Assembly (NCBI RefSeq): GCF_009830125.1 | Contig: NZ_WUPT01000001.1 | Location: forward strand, 558,001 to 622,000 | DNA from: Kangsaoukella pontilimi | GTDB taxonomy: Bacteria; Pseudomonadota; Alphaproteobacteria; Rhodobacterales; Rhodobacteraceae | Length of the DNA: 64,000 nt | Direction of reading: 5' to 3' | Shown: piece after piece, positions 16,686-24,528 of the stretch | Layout: the number at the start of each line of letters is the position of its first letter | Position numbering within the stretch: position 1 is the stretch's first letter | Notes under the pieces: model-generated | What the model was told of the DNA's origin: nothing | The model's input: only the letters and a program-made list of their open reading frames with translations | The model's database searches: none | Made by a program: the position numbers and the translations under genes

Positions 16686-17750
16686 TTACTGCATGTCGGC
16701 GGCGCGCTGGGCGGCGATTTCTTCCTCGACCGCGGCGACGCTGGCGTTGAGCGCGTCGAAGATGCGCTCGCCACCGTCCACGTTGGCCTTGAACCAGTCA
16801 TAGACCGGCGCGGCGGCATCGCGGAACGCGGCCTTTTCCTCGGGCGTCGGCACGTAGAGGTCGCCGCCGCCGGCCTGGAAGTCCTGATAGGCCTGGATCG
16901 ACTTGCGCTTGGGCGAGGCGAAGGTGGCCTGCTGAAGCGCATAGAAGCCGTCAAGCACGACCTGCTTGTTCGCATCCGACATGCCCATGAACTGTTCGTT
17001 GTTCATGAACCAGAGCGCGCCCATGTAGGCATGGCCGTCGAGCGTGACATACTGCAGTCCGGCATCGGGGAACTTCATGCCCATGATGTCGGTGATGCCG
17101 TTCTTCGAGCCTTCGACAACGCCGGTCTGCAGCGAGGTGAAGAGCTCGGGCCATGGGATCGGCGTCGGGGCGGCGCCGAGGGCGCGAACCAGTTCCTGCG
17201 GCAGGTCGGCCACGACCGTCCGGATCTTGAGGCCGGCGAGGTCTTCAGGCTTGGCCACCCGGCGCTGCGTGTTGGCGAAGTTGCGCCAGCCGCCGGTGTT
17301 GCCGACGGTCATCAGGCGGATCGCGCCGCCCGAATTCTCGAGCGTCATTTCCTTCATGGCGGCCATGAACTCGGTGTCGTTGGCCATGACGCCTTCGGCG
17401 ACGCGGTCATTCGCCATCAGGTAGGGCAGGTCGAGCACCTGAACGAAGGGGAAGATGCCCGAGGCGCCGCCCGAGGTGGAGATATAGATGTCGATATTGC
17501 CATCCGCGATGCCCTGAAGGCATTCCGCTCCGTTCGAGCAGAGCTGCGTGCCGATGAACATCTCGACGGCGATCGCGCCGTTCGATGCCTGTTCGACGTA
17601 GTTCTTGAAGACTACGAGGCCGTCATAGTCCTCGTCGTTCTCGTTCGAGTTCGCCGTGGCGCGGAGCGTGATTTCCTGCGCCTGCGCGGCGAGCGCCGTG
17701 CCCGCAAGCATCGTCGCCACCATCAGCGACTTGGTTAGACCTTTCAGCAT
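16686..17750 (-). CDS. dctP: TRAP transporter substrate-binding protein (DctP family)
   Basis: Encodes 354 residues with a signal peptide ending in AAQAQ. DctP features are EQASNGAIAVEMFIGTQLC, LQGIADGNIDIYISTSGGAS, then AGLKIRTVVADLPQELVRAL with the conserved Arg that usually salt-bridges an anionic ligand, and SLQTGVVEGSKNGITDIMGM. It captures the ligand in the periplasm for DctQM. It is the last gene of the leftward operon starting with the monooxygenase gene, so the ligand is probably the sulfonated sugar or its glycoside rather than a simple dicarboxylate. This inference rests on operon context only. Two Cys flank the CSNGAEC segment and may form a disulfide. Confidence 0.88.
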   Translation of the reverse strand: MLKGLTKSLMVATMLAGTALAAQAQEITLRATANSNENDEDYDGLVVFKNYVEQASNGAIAVEMFIGTQLCSNGAECLQGIADGNIDIYISTSGGASGIFPFVQVLDLPYLMANDRVAEGVMANDTEFMAAMKEMTLENSGGAIRLMTVGNTGGWRNFANTQRRVAKPEDLAGLKIRTVVADLPQELVRALGAAPTPIPWPELFTSLQTGVVEGSKNGITDIMGMKFPDAGLQYVTLDGHAYMGALWFMNNEQFMGMSDANKQVVLDGFYALQQATFASPKRKSIQAYQDFQAGGGDLYVPTPEEKAAFRDAAAPVYDWFKANVDGGERIFDALNASVAAVEEEIAAQRAADMQ

Positions 17751-17778
17751 CTCATTCTCCCTTGGATATTGCTGTTGG

Positions 17779-19272
17779 TTATTGAACGAACCCGGTCAGG
17801 CGCGGGATCGTCATTGAAATGGCCGGGACATAGGTGATCAGGAAGATCACCAGGACTTCCACGGCGAGGAAGGGCAGGATCGCCTTGGCGATGGTTTCGA
17901 CCTTCTCATTGGCGACCGAAGACGCAACGAAAAGGACAAGCCCCATGGGTGGCGTGGCCAGACCAACGGTCAGGTTCACGCTCATGATGATGGCGAAATG
18001 GACGGGGTGAACGCCCATTTCGACGAAGATCGGCCCGAGGATCGGCCCGAGAATGATGATCGCCGGACCCGCATCGAGAAACATGCCCACGATGAACAGA
18101 AGAATGTTGATCAGGAACAAAAGGATCAGCGGGTTGTCCGAAAGCGCCAGGATGTAGTCAGCCAGGATCTGCGGCGCGTAGGACAGCGATACGACGGTCT
18201 TGAAGGCCATGGCGGCGCCGACCAGAAGCAGGACGACCGCCGAGGTCATGGCCGACCGGCTGAGCACGTCGGGCAGGTCGGCCAGCGTCATCGTCTTCAG
18301 GATGAAGAAGGCGACTAGGATCGCATAGGCGACCGCGACGGCGGCGGCTTCAGTGGGGGTGAAGACGCCGAGAAGGATGCCGCCCAGGATCAGGATCGGC
18401 GTCTGCAGAGGCACCACGGCACGCTTGGTCACGTTGCGGAAATCTGGGTCCACCCGCCCGCGCATGTTCATCAGAAGGACGTGGGCGGCAAGAACCGAGA
18501 CCGCGAAGGTGCCCCAGACGAGGATCGCAGAGGCCTCGTCGCCGCTGGCGATGCCGGTCGAGCCGCGGAAGAGGGCGAAGATCACCCAGCCGAGATTGAG
18601 CCTGAGCAGAACGAAGCTGACCCAGTGCTCGCGCGCGGTGAGGGGCTGGCCCTTCCGGACGATCCGCTCGGCCTTGGGCAGGTCGTAGCGGTTGGCCATC
18701 AGCTTGACGACGAGCATAAGGCCCACGCCCACCATGATGCCGGGGACGATGCCGGCAAGGAAGAGCGCGGCAACGGATTCGCCCATCACATAGGCGTAGA
18801 TGATCATGATGCCCGAGGGCGGGATGATCGGGCCGATCACCGAAGAGGCGGCAGTAACGGCGGCGGCGAAACGGCGGGTATAACCCTGTTTCTCCATCGC
18901 CGGGATCAGCATGGAGCCGAGAGCGGACGTGTCGGCCACCGCGGACCCCGAGAGACCCGCGAAAAGCATTGAGGACAGGATGTTCACATGGGCGAGACCG
19001 CCTCTCAGATGGCCCATCAGCGCCTGAGAGAACTCGACCAGCCGCTCGGTAATGCCGCCCTTGTTCATCAGCTCGCCCGCGAGCATGAAGAAGGGGATCG
19101 CCATCAGGGGAAAGCTGTCCATCCCGTTGTAAACATTGCGGTAAAGAAGAGTAATGTCCTTTTCCTGACCGTTAAGCCAAAGAAGGATGCCGGGCGCGGC
19201 CAGCAGGCCGAAGAACACCGGAAGGCCGATCATCAGGAAGACGAGGAAGACGGGGAGGAACCAGATCAGCAT
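17779..19272 (-). CDS. dctM: TRAP transporter large permease (DctM family)
   Basis: Encodes 497 residues. The start is the ATG of LIWFLPVFLVFLMIGLPVFF; the frame extends 13 codons further but would then overlap dctQ. About a dozen hydrophobic helices are visible. DctM signature regions include MLFAGLSGSAVADTSALGSM, IPAMEKQGYTRRFAAAVTAA and SSVIGPIIPPSGIMIIYAYV. It is the sodium-coupled channel subunit of the TRAP system. It begins 4 bp after dctQ and is followed by dctP after 28 bp. Confidence 0.93.
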   Translation of the reverse strand: MLIWFLPVFLVFLMIGLPVFFGLLAAPGILLWLNGQEKDITLLYRNVYNGMDSFPLMAIPFFMLAGELMNKGGITERLVEFSQALMGHLRGGLAHVNILSSMLFAGLSGSAVADTSALGSMLIPAMEKQGYTRRFAAAVTAASSVIGPIIPPSGIMIIYAYVMGESVAALFLAGIVPGIMVGVGLMLVVKLMANRYDLPKAERIVRKGQPLTAREHWVSFVLLRLNLGWVIFALFRGSTGIASGDEASAILVWGTFAVSVLAAHVLLMNMRGRVDPDFRNVTKRAVVPLQTPILILGGILLGVFTPTEAAAVAVAYAILVAFFILKTMTLADLPDVLSRSAMTSAVVLLLVGAAMAFKTVVSLSYAPQILADYILALSDNPLILLFLINILLFIVGMFLDAGPAIIILGPILGPIFVEMGVHPVHFAIIMSVNLTVGLATPPMGLVLFVASSVANEKVETIAKAILPFLAVEVLVIFLITYVPAISMTIPRLTGFVQ

Positions 19273-19276
19273 TGTC

Positions 19277-19900
19277 TCACTCCGCCATGATTTCTTCTTC
19301 GGCGGGGGCAAGGTCTTTGACCTCTCCGCCGAGGAGTTGGATGAGCGTTCTCAGGATCAGCTCGATATTGACGATCAGCAGGAACAGAACGCCGATGAAG
19401 AAAGAGGCCATCATCCAGGAGCGCGGCACCCGGCACCAGATGGTCTGACCCATCTGCTTGGCGCCGACCGCCTCGCAGAGGCCCGACCCGCCGCCCGGAA
19501 CGAAGAGCGACGCGGTGGTGAAGCGGCCCGAAAAGCCTGTGACCTCGCCCCAGCCGATGGAGACGGCGAGCGCGAGAACAAGCCCCGAGATGACGAGAAG
19601 GATCAGGGACAGGATGCCGCCCACCGACTTGGGCAGCGCCTCGATCAGCATGTCGATGGCGACGAAGCCACCCCGGCGGTAAGCCATGGGCGCCATGAGC
19701 CCGGTCATCCAGAGCATCATGAAGCGCGCCGCCTCATCGGGCCAGGGCAGCGCGTTATTCAGCACGTAGCGAAAGAAGACCTGAACCAGGATCGCGAACA
19801 CCATCAGCGCGATGGCGACGATAGAGATCCAGCGGCCGATCTTGAGAACGACGTCGTTCCACGTTTGAAAAGGCCAAAGAAGGCCATGCAACAGCGCCAT
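19277..19900 (-). CDS. dctQ: TRAP transporter small permease (DctQ family)
   Basis: Encodes 207 residues. Four membrane segments are visible: ISIVAIALMVFAILVQVFFR, ARFMMLWMTGLMAPMAYRRG, LSLILLVISGLVLALAVSIG and FFIGVLFLLIVNIELILRTL. The RYVLNNALPWPDEAARFMM block is the typical DctQ motif. A longer loop with CEAVG and CRVPRS separates helices 3 and 4, so the protein is slightly larger than the usual 160-190 residues. It sits between the flavin reductase and dctM in one operon. Confidence 0.9.
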   Translation of the reverse strand: MALLHGLLWPFQTWNDVVLKIGRWISIVAIALMVFAILVQVFFRYVLNNALPWPDEAARFMMLWMTGLMAPMAYRRGGFVAIDMLIEALPKSVGGILSLILLVISGLVLALAVSIGWGEVTGFSGRFTTASLFVPGGGSGLCEAVGAKQMGQTIWCRVPRSWMMASFFIGVLFLLIVNIELILRTLIQLLGGEVKDLAPAEEEIMAE

Positions 19901-19966
19901 GACGCGCCTCCTCCCTGTCGGCCCATTGTATTTTTGTTATTGGGCCGTTGCGTTTACCTTCGGGCG

Positions 19967-20461
19967 TTAACCCGCGCCTGTAAAGCGTCCGTATGCCCCT
20001 TTCGCGAAAAGAAGAGGGTTTCCCTGACCGATGGCAGCCGCGGTCACGCGGCCGACGATGATGGCATGATCTCCGCCGTCGTGGATGGCGTGGCGGGTGC
20101 ATTCGAAGCGGGCGAGACAGCCGTCGAGAAGCGGCACGCCATGCGCGCCCTCGTGCCAGTCCAGCCCGTCGAAATCAGTGCCGTTCTTGACGAAATGGCC
20201 GCAGACATCGATCTGATCCTCACCGATGATGTGGATCGCGTAGTGCTCGGCCGCCTCGAAGGCGGAGAAGCGTTTCGAGGCGCGCGCAGGCGACCAGAGG
20301 ACCAGCGGCGGATCGAGTGAGACGCTCGCAAAGCTGTTCGCCGTTATGCCGAGCGGACCGGCTTCGGAGAGGCAGGTCACGATGGTGACGCCGGTCGCGA
20401 ATTGTCCGAGCGCATCGCGGAAATCCCGTGCGGTATCCGGTCCGGGCGTAAAACGTGTCAT
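19967..20461 (-). CDS. smoA: flavin reductase, SmoA-like
   Basis: Encodes 164 residues from the ATG of TRFTPGPD, preceded by GGAGG at good spacing. An ATG 24 bases earlier abuts the upstream stop but lacks a site. The flavin-reductase domain is seen in FRDALGQFATGVTIVTCLSE, GITANSFASVSLDPPLVLWS and HAIHDGGDHAIIVGRV. It would supply FMNH2 to the neighbouring monooxygenase using NAD(P)H. The gene order monooxygenase, aldo-keto reductase, flavin reductase matches the sulfoquinovose monooxygenase cluster, where this protein is SmoA. The family call is firm; the Smo assignment is inferred from context. Confidence 0.75.
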   Translation of the reverse strand: MTRFTPGPDTARDFRDALGQFATGVTIVTCLSEAGPLGITANSFASVSLDPPLVLWSPARASKRFSAFEAAEHYAIHIIGEDQIDVCGHFVKNGTDFDGLDWHEGAHGVPLLDGCLARFECTRHAIHDGGDHAIIVGRVTAAAIGQGNPLLFAKGAYGRFTGAG

Positions 20462-20485
20462 GGGCCAGTGTCCTCCGTCGGGCAT

Positions 20486-21379
20486 TCAGGCAACCTCATG
20501 TCCGAGAGCGGCGGTGTAAAGCTCGTACCACGTCTGGCGGTCCATCCCGACCTTGAAGGCGTCGGAAAATGCCTTGATCCGCGCGATCTTGTTGGTGCCC
20601 ATCACAGGCAGGATGCCCGACGGATGCGCCAGAAGCCAAGCGATGGCAACGGCGGCGGTGTCGGTGCCGTTGGCCTCGGCCACGCGGTCCAGCGTCGCGC
20701 TGAGATCGCCCGCGCTTTTCTTGCCGACGAGAGACCCGCCACCAAGCGGCGACCACGCCATCAGCGGCAGTCCGCGCTCCTGCGCGAAGGCAACGTCGCC
20801 GTTGGTGAAGGCGGAATGGGCCGAAAGCGACAGCTCGATCTGGTTGGTCGCGAGCGGGGTTTCCATCGCGGATTGAAGCAGCGTGAAATCCCACGGCTTG
20901 AAGTTCGACACACCCACCGCACGCACTTTTCCCGATTTGACCGCGTCATCCAGCGCGCGTCCCGTCTCGTGGTGGTCCATCAGCGGGTCGGGCCGGTGAA
21001 TGAGCAGCAGATCGAGATAGTCTGTCCCCATGTCCGCAAGCGACTGGTCGATCTGGGACGCGATATGCGCGGCCGAGGTGTCGTAATGCTTGACCCGCGC
21101 GTCCTCGAACCGGCCCACCGGCGCGACGATGTCGCATTTCGAGACCAGCTCGATCTTGTCGCGGAGGCTCGGATCCTCTTTCAGCGCGCCGCCCAGATAA
21201 CCCTCGGCGGTATAGCCGCCATAGATGTTTGCCTGATCGATCGTCGTTATGCCCTGTTCGAGGCAGGCGTCGATCTTGGCGCGGATATGCGCCGGGCTCG
21301 TGTCATCCTCGTCCAGACGCCACATGCCATAGACGATGCGGCTGAAGCTGACTGTGTCGGTAATCTTTACGCGGTCCAT
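20486..21379 (-). CDS. smoB: aldo-keto reductase, SmoB-like
   Basis: Encodes 297 residues. The AKR barrel is marked by IVYGMWRLDEDD, GITTIDQANIYGGY (catalytic Asp and Tyr), KIELVSKCDI (Lys), YLDLLLIHRPDPLMDHHETG (His) and GVSNFKPWDF. It resembles the YdhF-like group. In sulfo-SMO clusters SmoB reduces 6-oxo-glucose, the product of sulfoquinovose desulfonation, to glucose with NADPH. The gene starts 1 bp after the monooxygenase stop, so the two are clearly co-expressed. An unrelated aldehyde substrate remains possible. Confidence 0.72.
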   Translation of the reverse strand: MDRVKITDTVSFSRIVYGMWRLDEDDTSPAHIRAKIDACLEQGITTIDQANIYGGYTAEGYLGGALKEDPSLRDKIELVSKCDIVAPVGRFEDARVKHYDTSAAHIASQIDQSLADMGTDYLDLLLIHRPDPLMDHHETGRALDDAVKSGKVRAVGVSNFKPWDFTLLQSAMETPLATNQIELSLSAHSAFTNGDVAFAQERGLPLMAWSPLGGGSLVGKKSAGDLSATLDRVAEANGTDTAAVAIAWLLAHPSGILPVMGTNKIARIKAFSDAFKVGMDRQTWYELYTAALGHEVA

Positions 21380-21380
21380 C

Positions 21381-22538
21381 TTACTTTCTTTCTCCGGCGC
21401 CGAGGGGCGTTGCCGGTGTCTCGGACGGCACCCGTCCGTATTCCTGGGGAAGCGAGCAGGTCTTCAGCTCGGGTAGAACCCGCTGGCCGAAGGACTCGCA
21501 CTCGTCGATATGGGGGTAGCCCGAGAAGATGAAGGCGCGGATGCCCATTTTCTTGTAATTCTCGATCTCGGACAGAACCTGATCGGTGGAGCCCACCAGC
21601 GCCGCGCCACAGCCCGAGCGGGCACGACCCACGCCGGTCCAGAGATGTGGCTCGATATAGCCGAACTGGTCGGCCAACTCGCGCGCGCGCGCCTGATGCG
21701 ACACGCCGAGCGAGCTGGAATCATGTGCCCGGTCGCGGATCAGCTTGCCGTATTCGTCGTTCAGCTTTGAGACGAGGTGTTCGGCGTATTCCTTGGCCTC
21801 CGCCTCGGTGTCGCGCACGATCATGTGGACGCGGAGACCGTAATCCATCGTGCGGCCGTATTTTTCGGCCACGGCGTGCACGTCCTTCATGCGCTGCGCA
21901 AGCTGGTCCTTGGTCTCGGGCCACATCAGGTAGACGTCGCAATGCTGGCCGCACAGTTCCAGCGCCGCCGGGGAGTAGCCACCGAAATACATCAGCGGGC
22001 CGCCGTTCTGCTGATAGGGGCGGGCCGGGTCCGTGGGCACGTTTTTGAAGTTATAGACCTCGCCCTCGTAGTTGATCTCGTCCTGTGTCCAGGCCTGGCG
22101 CAGGATCTCGACCACTTCGCGCGAGCGCTGGTAGCGGAAGTTCGACTCGGCCTTCTCGCCGGGGAAGTCCGACGAGATGATGTTGATCGTCAGGCGGCCC
22201 TTGAGCATGTGATCCAGCGTCGCGATGGTCCGCGCCAGCATGATCGGCTGCATCTCGCCGCAGCGGACGGCGGCCAGCATGTTGATCTTGTCAGTGAGCG
22301 GCGCGCAGCCCGCGACAAAGCTCAGCGTGTCCTGTCCGACCTGATAGGAAGACGGGCAAAGGATGTTCCGAAAGCCCTGCTTTTCTGCTTCCAGCAGGAT
22401 GTCGCGGCAATGTTCCCAGGACGAGCGCAGAGCCCCATCCGGCACGCCCAGATACTGGTAATCATCTGAACACAGGGCCGAAAACCAGCTTACCTCGGCC
22501 GCGTCCAGATCGGCGGAGGTCACGGGAACGATTGTCAT
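21381..22538 (-). CDS. smoC: FMNH2-dependent monooxygenase of the SsuD family, probable sulfoquinovose monooxygenase
   Basis: Encodes 385 residues from the ATG preceded by GGAG (spacing about 7). The LLM-class fold is marked by RNILCPSSYQVGQDTLSFVA, EMQPIMLARTIATLDHMLKG, RLTINIISSDFPGE (the SsuD-like region) and YFGGYSPAALELCGQHCDVY. The C-terminal block GVGRARSGCGAALVGSTDQV closes the barrel. SsuD-type enzymes cleave C-SO3 bonds to give an aldehyde and sulfite. With a flavin reductase and aldo-keto reductase in the same operon, the best fit is SmoC, which converts sulfoquinovose to 6-oxo-glucose. It is the first gene of the leftward operon. The alternative is an alkanesulfonate monooxygenase, but no ssu-type ABC genes are nearby. 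Confidence 0.72.
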   Translation of the reverse strand: MTIVPVTSADLDAAEVSWFSALCSDDYQYLGVPDGALRSSWEHCRDILLEAEKQGFRNILCPSSYQVGQDTLSFVAGCAPLTDKINMLAAVRCGEMQPIMLARTIATLDHMLKGRLTINIISSDFPGEKAESNFRYQRSREVVEILRQAWTQDEINYEGEVYNFKNVPTDPARPYQQNGGPLMYFGGYSPAALELCGQHCDVYLMWPETKDQLAQRMKDVHAVAEKYGRTMDYGLRVHMIVRDTEAEAKEYAEHLVSKLNDEYGKLIRDRAHDSSSLGVSHQARARELADQFGYIEPHLWTGVGRARSGCGAALVGSTDQVLSEIENYKKMGIRAFIFSGYPHIDECESFGQRVLPELKTCSLPQEYGRVPSETPATPLGAGERK

Positions 22539-22585
22539 ACGAATCTCCGGAGGCGTGTCGTTTCCCCAGTTGCGTAGCACCGGCT

Positions 22586-22611
22586 TTGATGTATATCAAT
22601 ACTGTATCAAT
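22586..22611. promoter_or_regulatory. candidate operator of the GntR regulator
   Basis: In the 86-bp gap between the monooxygenase and gntR starts, TTGAT (22586-22590) is mirrored by ATCAA (22606-22610). TATCAAT occurs twice in direct order (22594-22600 and 22605-22611). The position between two divergent genes suggests the GntR protein binds here and controls both. No -35/-10 boxes are assigned. Confidence 0.4.
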
Positions 22612-22624
22612 TCTTTGGTCCGCC

Positions 22625-23329
22625 ATGCCCGCCGATCACAGCGCCTTACCGAAATACGTGCAGACCGCCGAGCTTCTGATCCGCGAGATCGCTGCCGGTC
22701 GGATCGCGGATGGCGCGCGCCTGAAGCCCGAACGCGAGATGGCGGTCGACCTCGGGGTCAGTATCGGGACGCTGAGAAAGGCGCTCGACGACCTGACCGA
22801 GAAGGGGCTTCTGGATCGCGTCCACGGCTCGGGCAACTACGTCAGGCATCGCGCCGAGGCGGCTGGAGTCTATGCCTTCTTCCGGCTGGAGCTTCTGGGG
22901 GGCGGCGGGCTTCCGACGGCGATGACGCTGTCGGTCGACGGTATGGCGAAACCGGATGACCTGCCGGATTTCGGCCCCTCTGAGCGCGCGTTCCGGATCA
23001 GGCGTCTTCGGCACCTGTCGGGCACGCCTGCGGCTCTTGAGGAAATCTGGCTGGACGGATCCTGGGCGGATCATTTGTCGAAGGCGGACCTGTCGGAGTC
23101 GCTCTACCTTTTTTACCGGCAGAGGCTGGGCCTCTGGATCTCGGGGGCTGAGGACCGGATCGGTCTAGCGCCGATCCCCGACTGGTCGGACAACCGTTTT
23201 CCGCCGCGGCCCGGCACATTGGCCGGATACATCGAACGCTTCAGCCGGTCCCAGGACGGGGCGCTAGCGGAATACTCACGCACTTGGTTTGACACGGGCG
23301 TCGCGCGCTATGTCTCGCGGCTCAGATAG
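22625..23329 (+). CDS. GntR-family regulator with UTRA-like domain
   Basis: Encodes 234 residues from the ATG of PADHSALPKYVQ; the frame opens earlier but overlaps the divergent gene. The N-terminal winged helix is typical GntR: AELLIREIAAGRIADGARLK, EREMAVDLGVSIGTLRKALD and GLLDRVHGSGNYVRH. The remaining roughly 150 residues resemble a UTRA ligand-binding domain (AFRIRRLRHLSGTPAALEEI), which commonly senses sugar derivatives. It is divergent from the monooxygenase operon and 8 bp upstream of the Gfo/Idh gene. It is the likely regulator of both units, with a sulfosugar or sugar metabolite as effector (inference). Confidence 0.85.
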   Translation: MPADHSALPKYVQTAELLIREIAAGRIADGARLKPEREMAVDLGVSIGTLRKALDDLTEKGLLDRVHGSGNYVRHRAEAAGVYAFFRLELLGGGGLPTAMTLSVDGMAKPDDLPDFGPSERAFRIRRLRHLSGTPAALEEIWLDGSWADHLSKADLSESLYLFYRQRLGLWISGAEDRIGLAPIPDWSDNRFPPRPGTLAGYIERFSRSQDGALAEYSRTWFDTGVARYVSRLR

Positions 23330-23337
23330 GAACGGGA

Positions 23338-24489
23338 ATGAGCAAGATCATCAACTACGGGGTCATCGGCTGTGGCATGATGGGGCAGGAGCATCTGCGA
23401 AACATCGCGCTTCTGCCTGAAGCACGCGTCGCGGCCATCTACGAGCCCGACCGCTACATGGCCGATGCGTCCAAGGCCATTGCGCCCAATGCGCGACTGA
23501 AATCCTCCATCGAAGAGCTTTTGGAGGATGACAGCCTCGATTGCCTTCTGGTGGCCTCGCCCAACCACCTCCATGTCGAGCAATTCGAGAAGATCGCCGC
23601 GATCCGGCCCTTGCCTCTGCTGATCGAGAAGCCGCTTTACACCCATCCCTCCGACGCGCCGCGCCTTGCCGCGCTCGAGGCCGATTATCCTGCGCCGGTC
23701 TGGGTCGCCATGGAATACCGCTACATGCCGCCGATCCAGACGCTGATCGAGCAGATGCAGACTGCCACGGGCGGGCCGACCATGCTGACGATCCGCGAGC
23801 ACCGCTTCCCCTTCCTGCCCAAGGTCGGCGACTGGAACCGGTTCAACCGCTATACCGGCGGCACGCTGGTCGAGAAATGCTGCCATTTCTTCGACCTCAT
23901 GCGCCTGATTCTTCAGTCCGAGCCGGTGCGCGTCATGGCCAGTGCCGGACAGGTGGTGAACCACAAGGACGAGCGCTATGGCGACGAGGCGCCCGATATC
24001 TGGGACAGCGGCTACGTGATCGTCGATTTTGCTAGCGGCGCCCGCGCGATGCTTGAGCTTTGCATGTACGCCGAGGGCGCGCGCTATCAGGAAGAGATCA
24101 GCGCGGTCGGCCCCGTCGGCAAGATCGAGGCGCTGGTCCCCGGACCTGGCCGGTTCTGGCCCACGCATCTGGGCGTGCCGCCCGTGGCGCAGGTCATCGT
24201 CTCGCCCCGCAATCCCAAGGGACCGCAGGCCGTCGACATCCCCGTGGACCCGACGATCCTGAGCGCGGGTGACCACAACGGCTCGACCTTCTACCAGCAC
24301 GCGCGCTTCCTCGACATCGTCCGGAACGGCGGCACGCCCGACGTGACGCTGGCCGACGGTGCCCGCGCGGTGGCCATGGGGCTTGCCGCCCAGGAAGCTG
24401 CACTGACCGGCGAGACCGTCCGGCTGGACCTGCCGACGCCGCCTGTTGACGCTCAGGTGTCGCAGAACGGCGCGATGGGCACCGCCTGA
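23338..24489 (+). CDS. Gfo/Idh/MocA-family protein, candidate NAD-dependent sulfoquinovosidase
   Basis: Encodes 383 residues. The Rossmann motif is GVIGCGMMGQEHLRNIAL, followed by VASPNHLHVEQF and LLIEKPLYTHP (the EKP motif). The C-terminal domain contains NRYTGGTLVEKCCHFFDLMR with His near the active site. The family covers sugar dehydrogenases and NAD-dependent glycosidases that oxidise C3 transiently. Published work (GH188) reports NAD-dependent sulfoquinovosidases in this superfamily, in sulfosugar clusters lacking a GH31 enzyme, including in the Roseobacter clade. No GH31 gene is present in this cluster, and this gene is 8 bp after gntR. The glycosidase call is therefore contextual; a plain dehydrogenase is the alternative. 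Confidence 0.6.
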   Translation: MSKIINYGVIGCGMMGQEHLRNIALLPEARVAAIYEPDRYMADASKAIAPNARLKSSIEELLEDDSLDCLLVASPNHLHVEQFEKIAAIRPLPLLIEKPLYTHPSDAPRLAALEADYPAPVWVAMEYRYMPPIQTLIEQMQTATGGPTMLTIREHRFPFLPKVGDWNRFNRYTGGTLVEKCCHFFDLMRLILQSEPVRVMASAGQVVNHKDERYGDEAPDIWDSGYVIVDFASGARAMLELCMYAEGARYQEEISAVGPVGKIEALVPGPGRFWPTHLGVPPVAQVIVSPRNPKGPQAVDIPVDPTILSAGDHNGSTFYQHARFLDIVRNGGTPDVTLADGARAVAMGLAAQEAALTGETVRLDLPTPPVDAQVSQNGAMGTA

Positions 24490-24528
24490 TCCCCCAGCAT
24501 CGGCGGCATCCGAAGAAGGTGACCGCCG

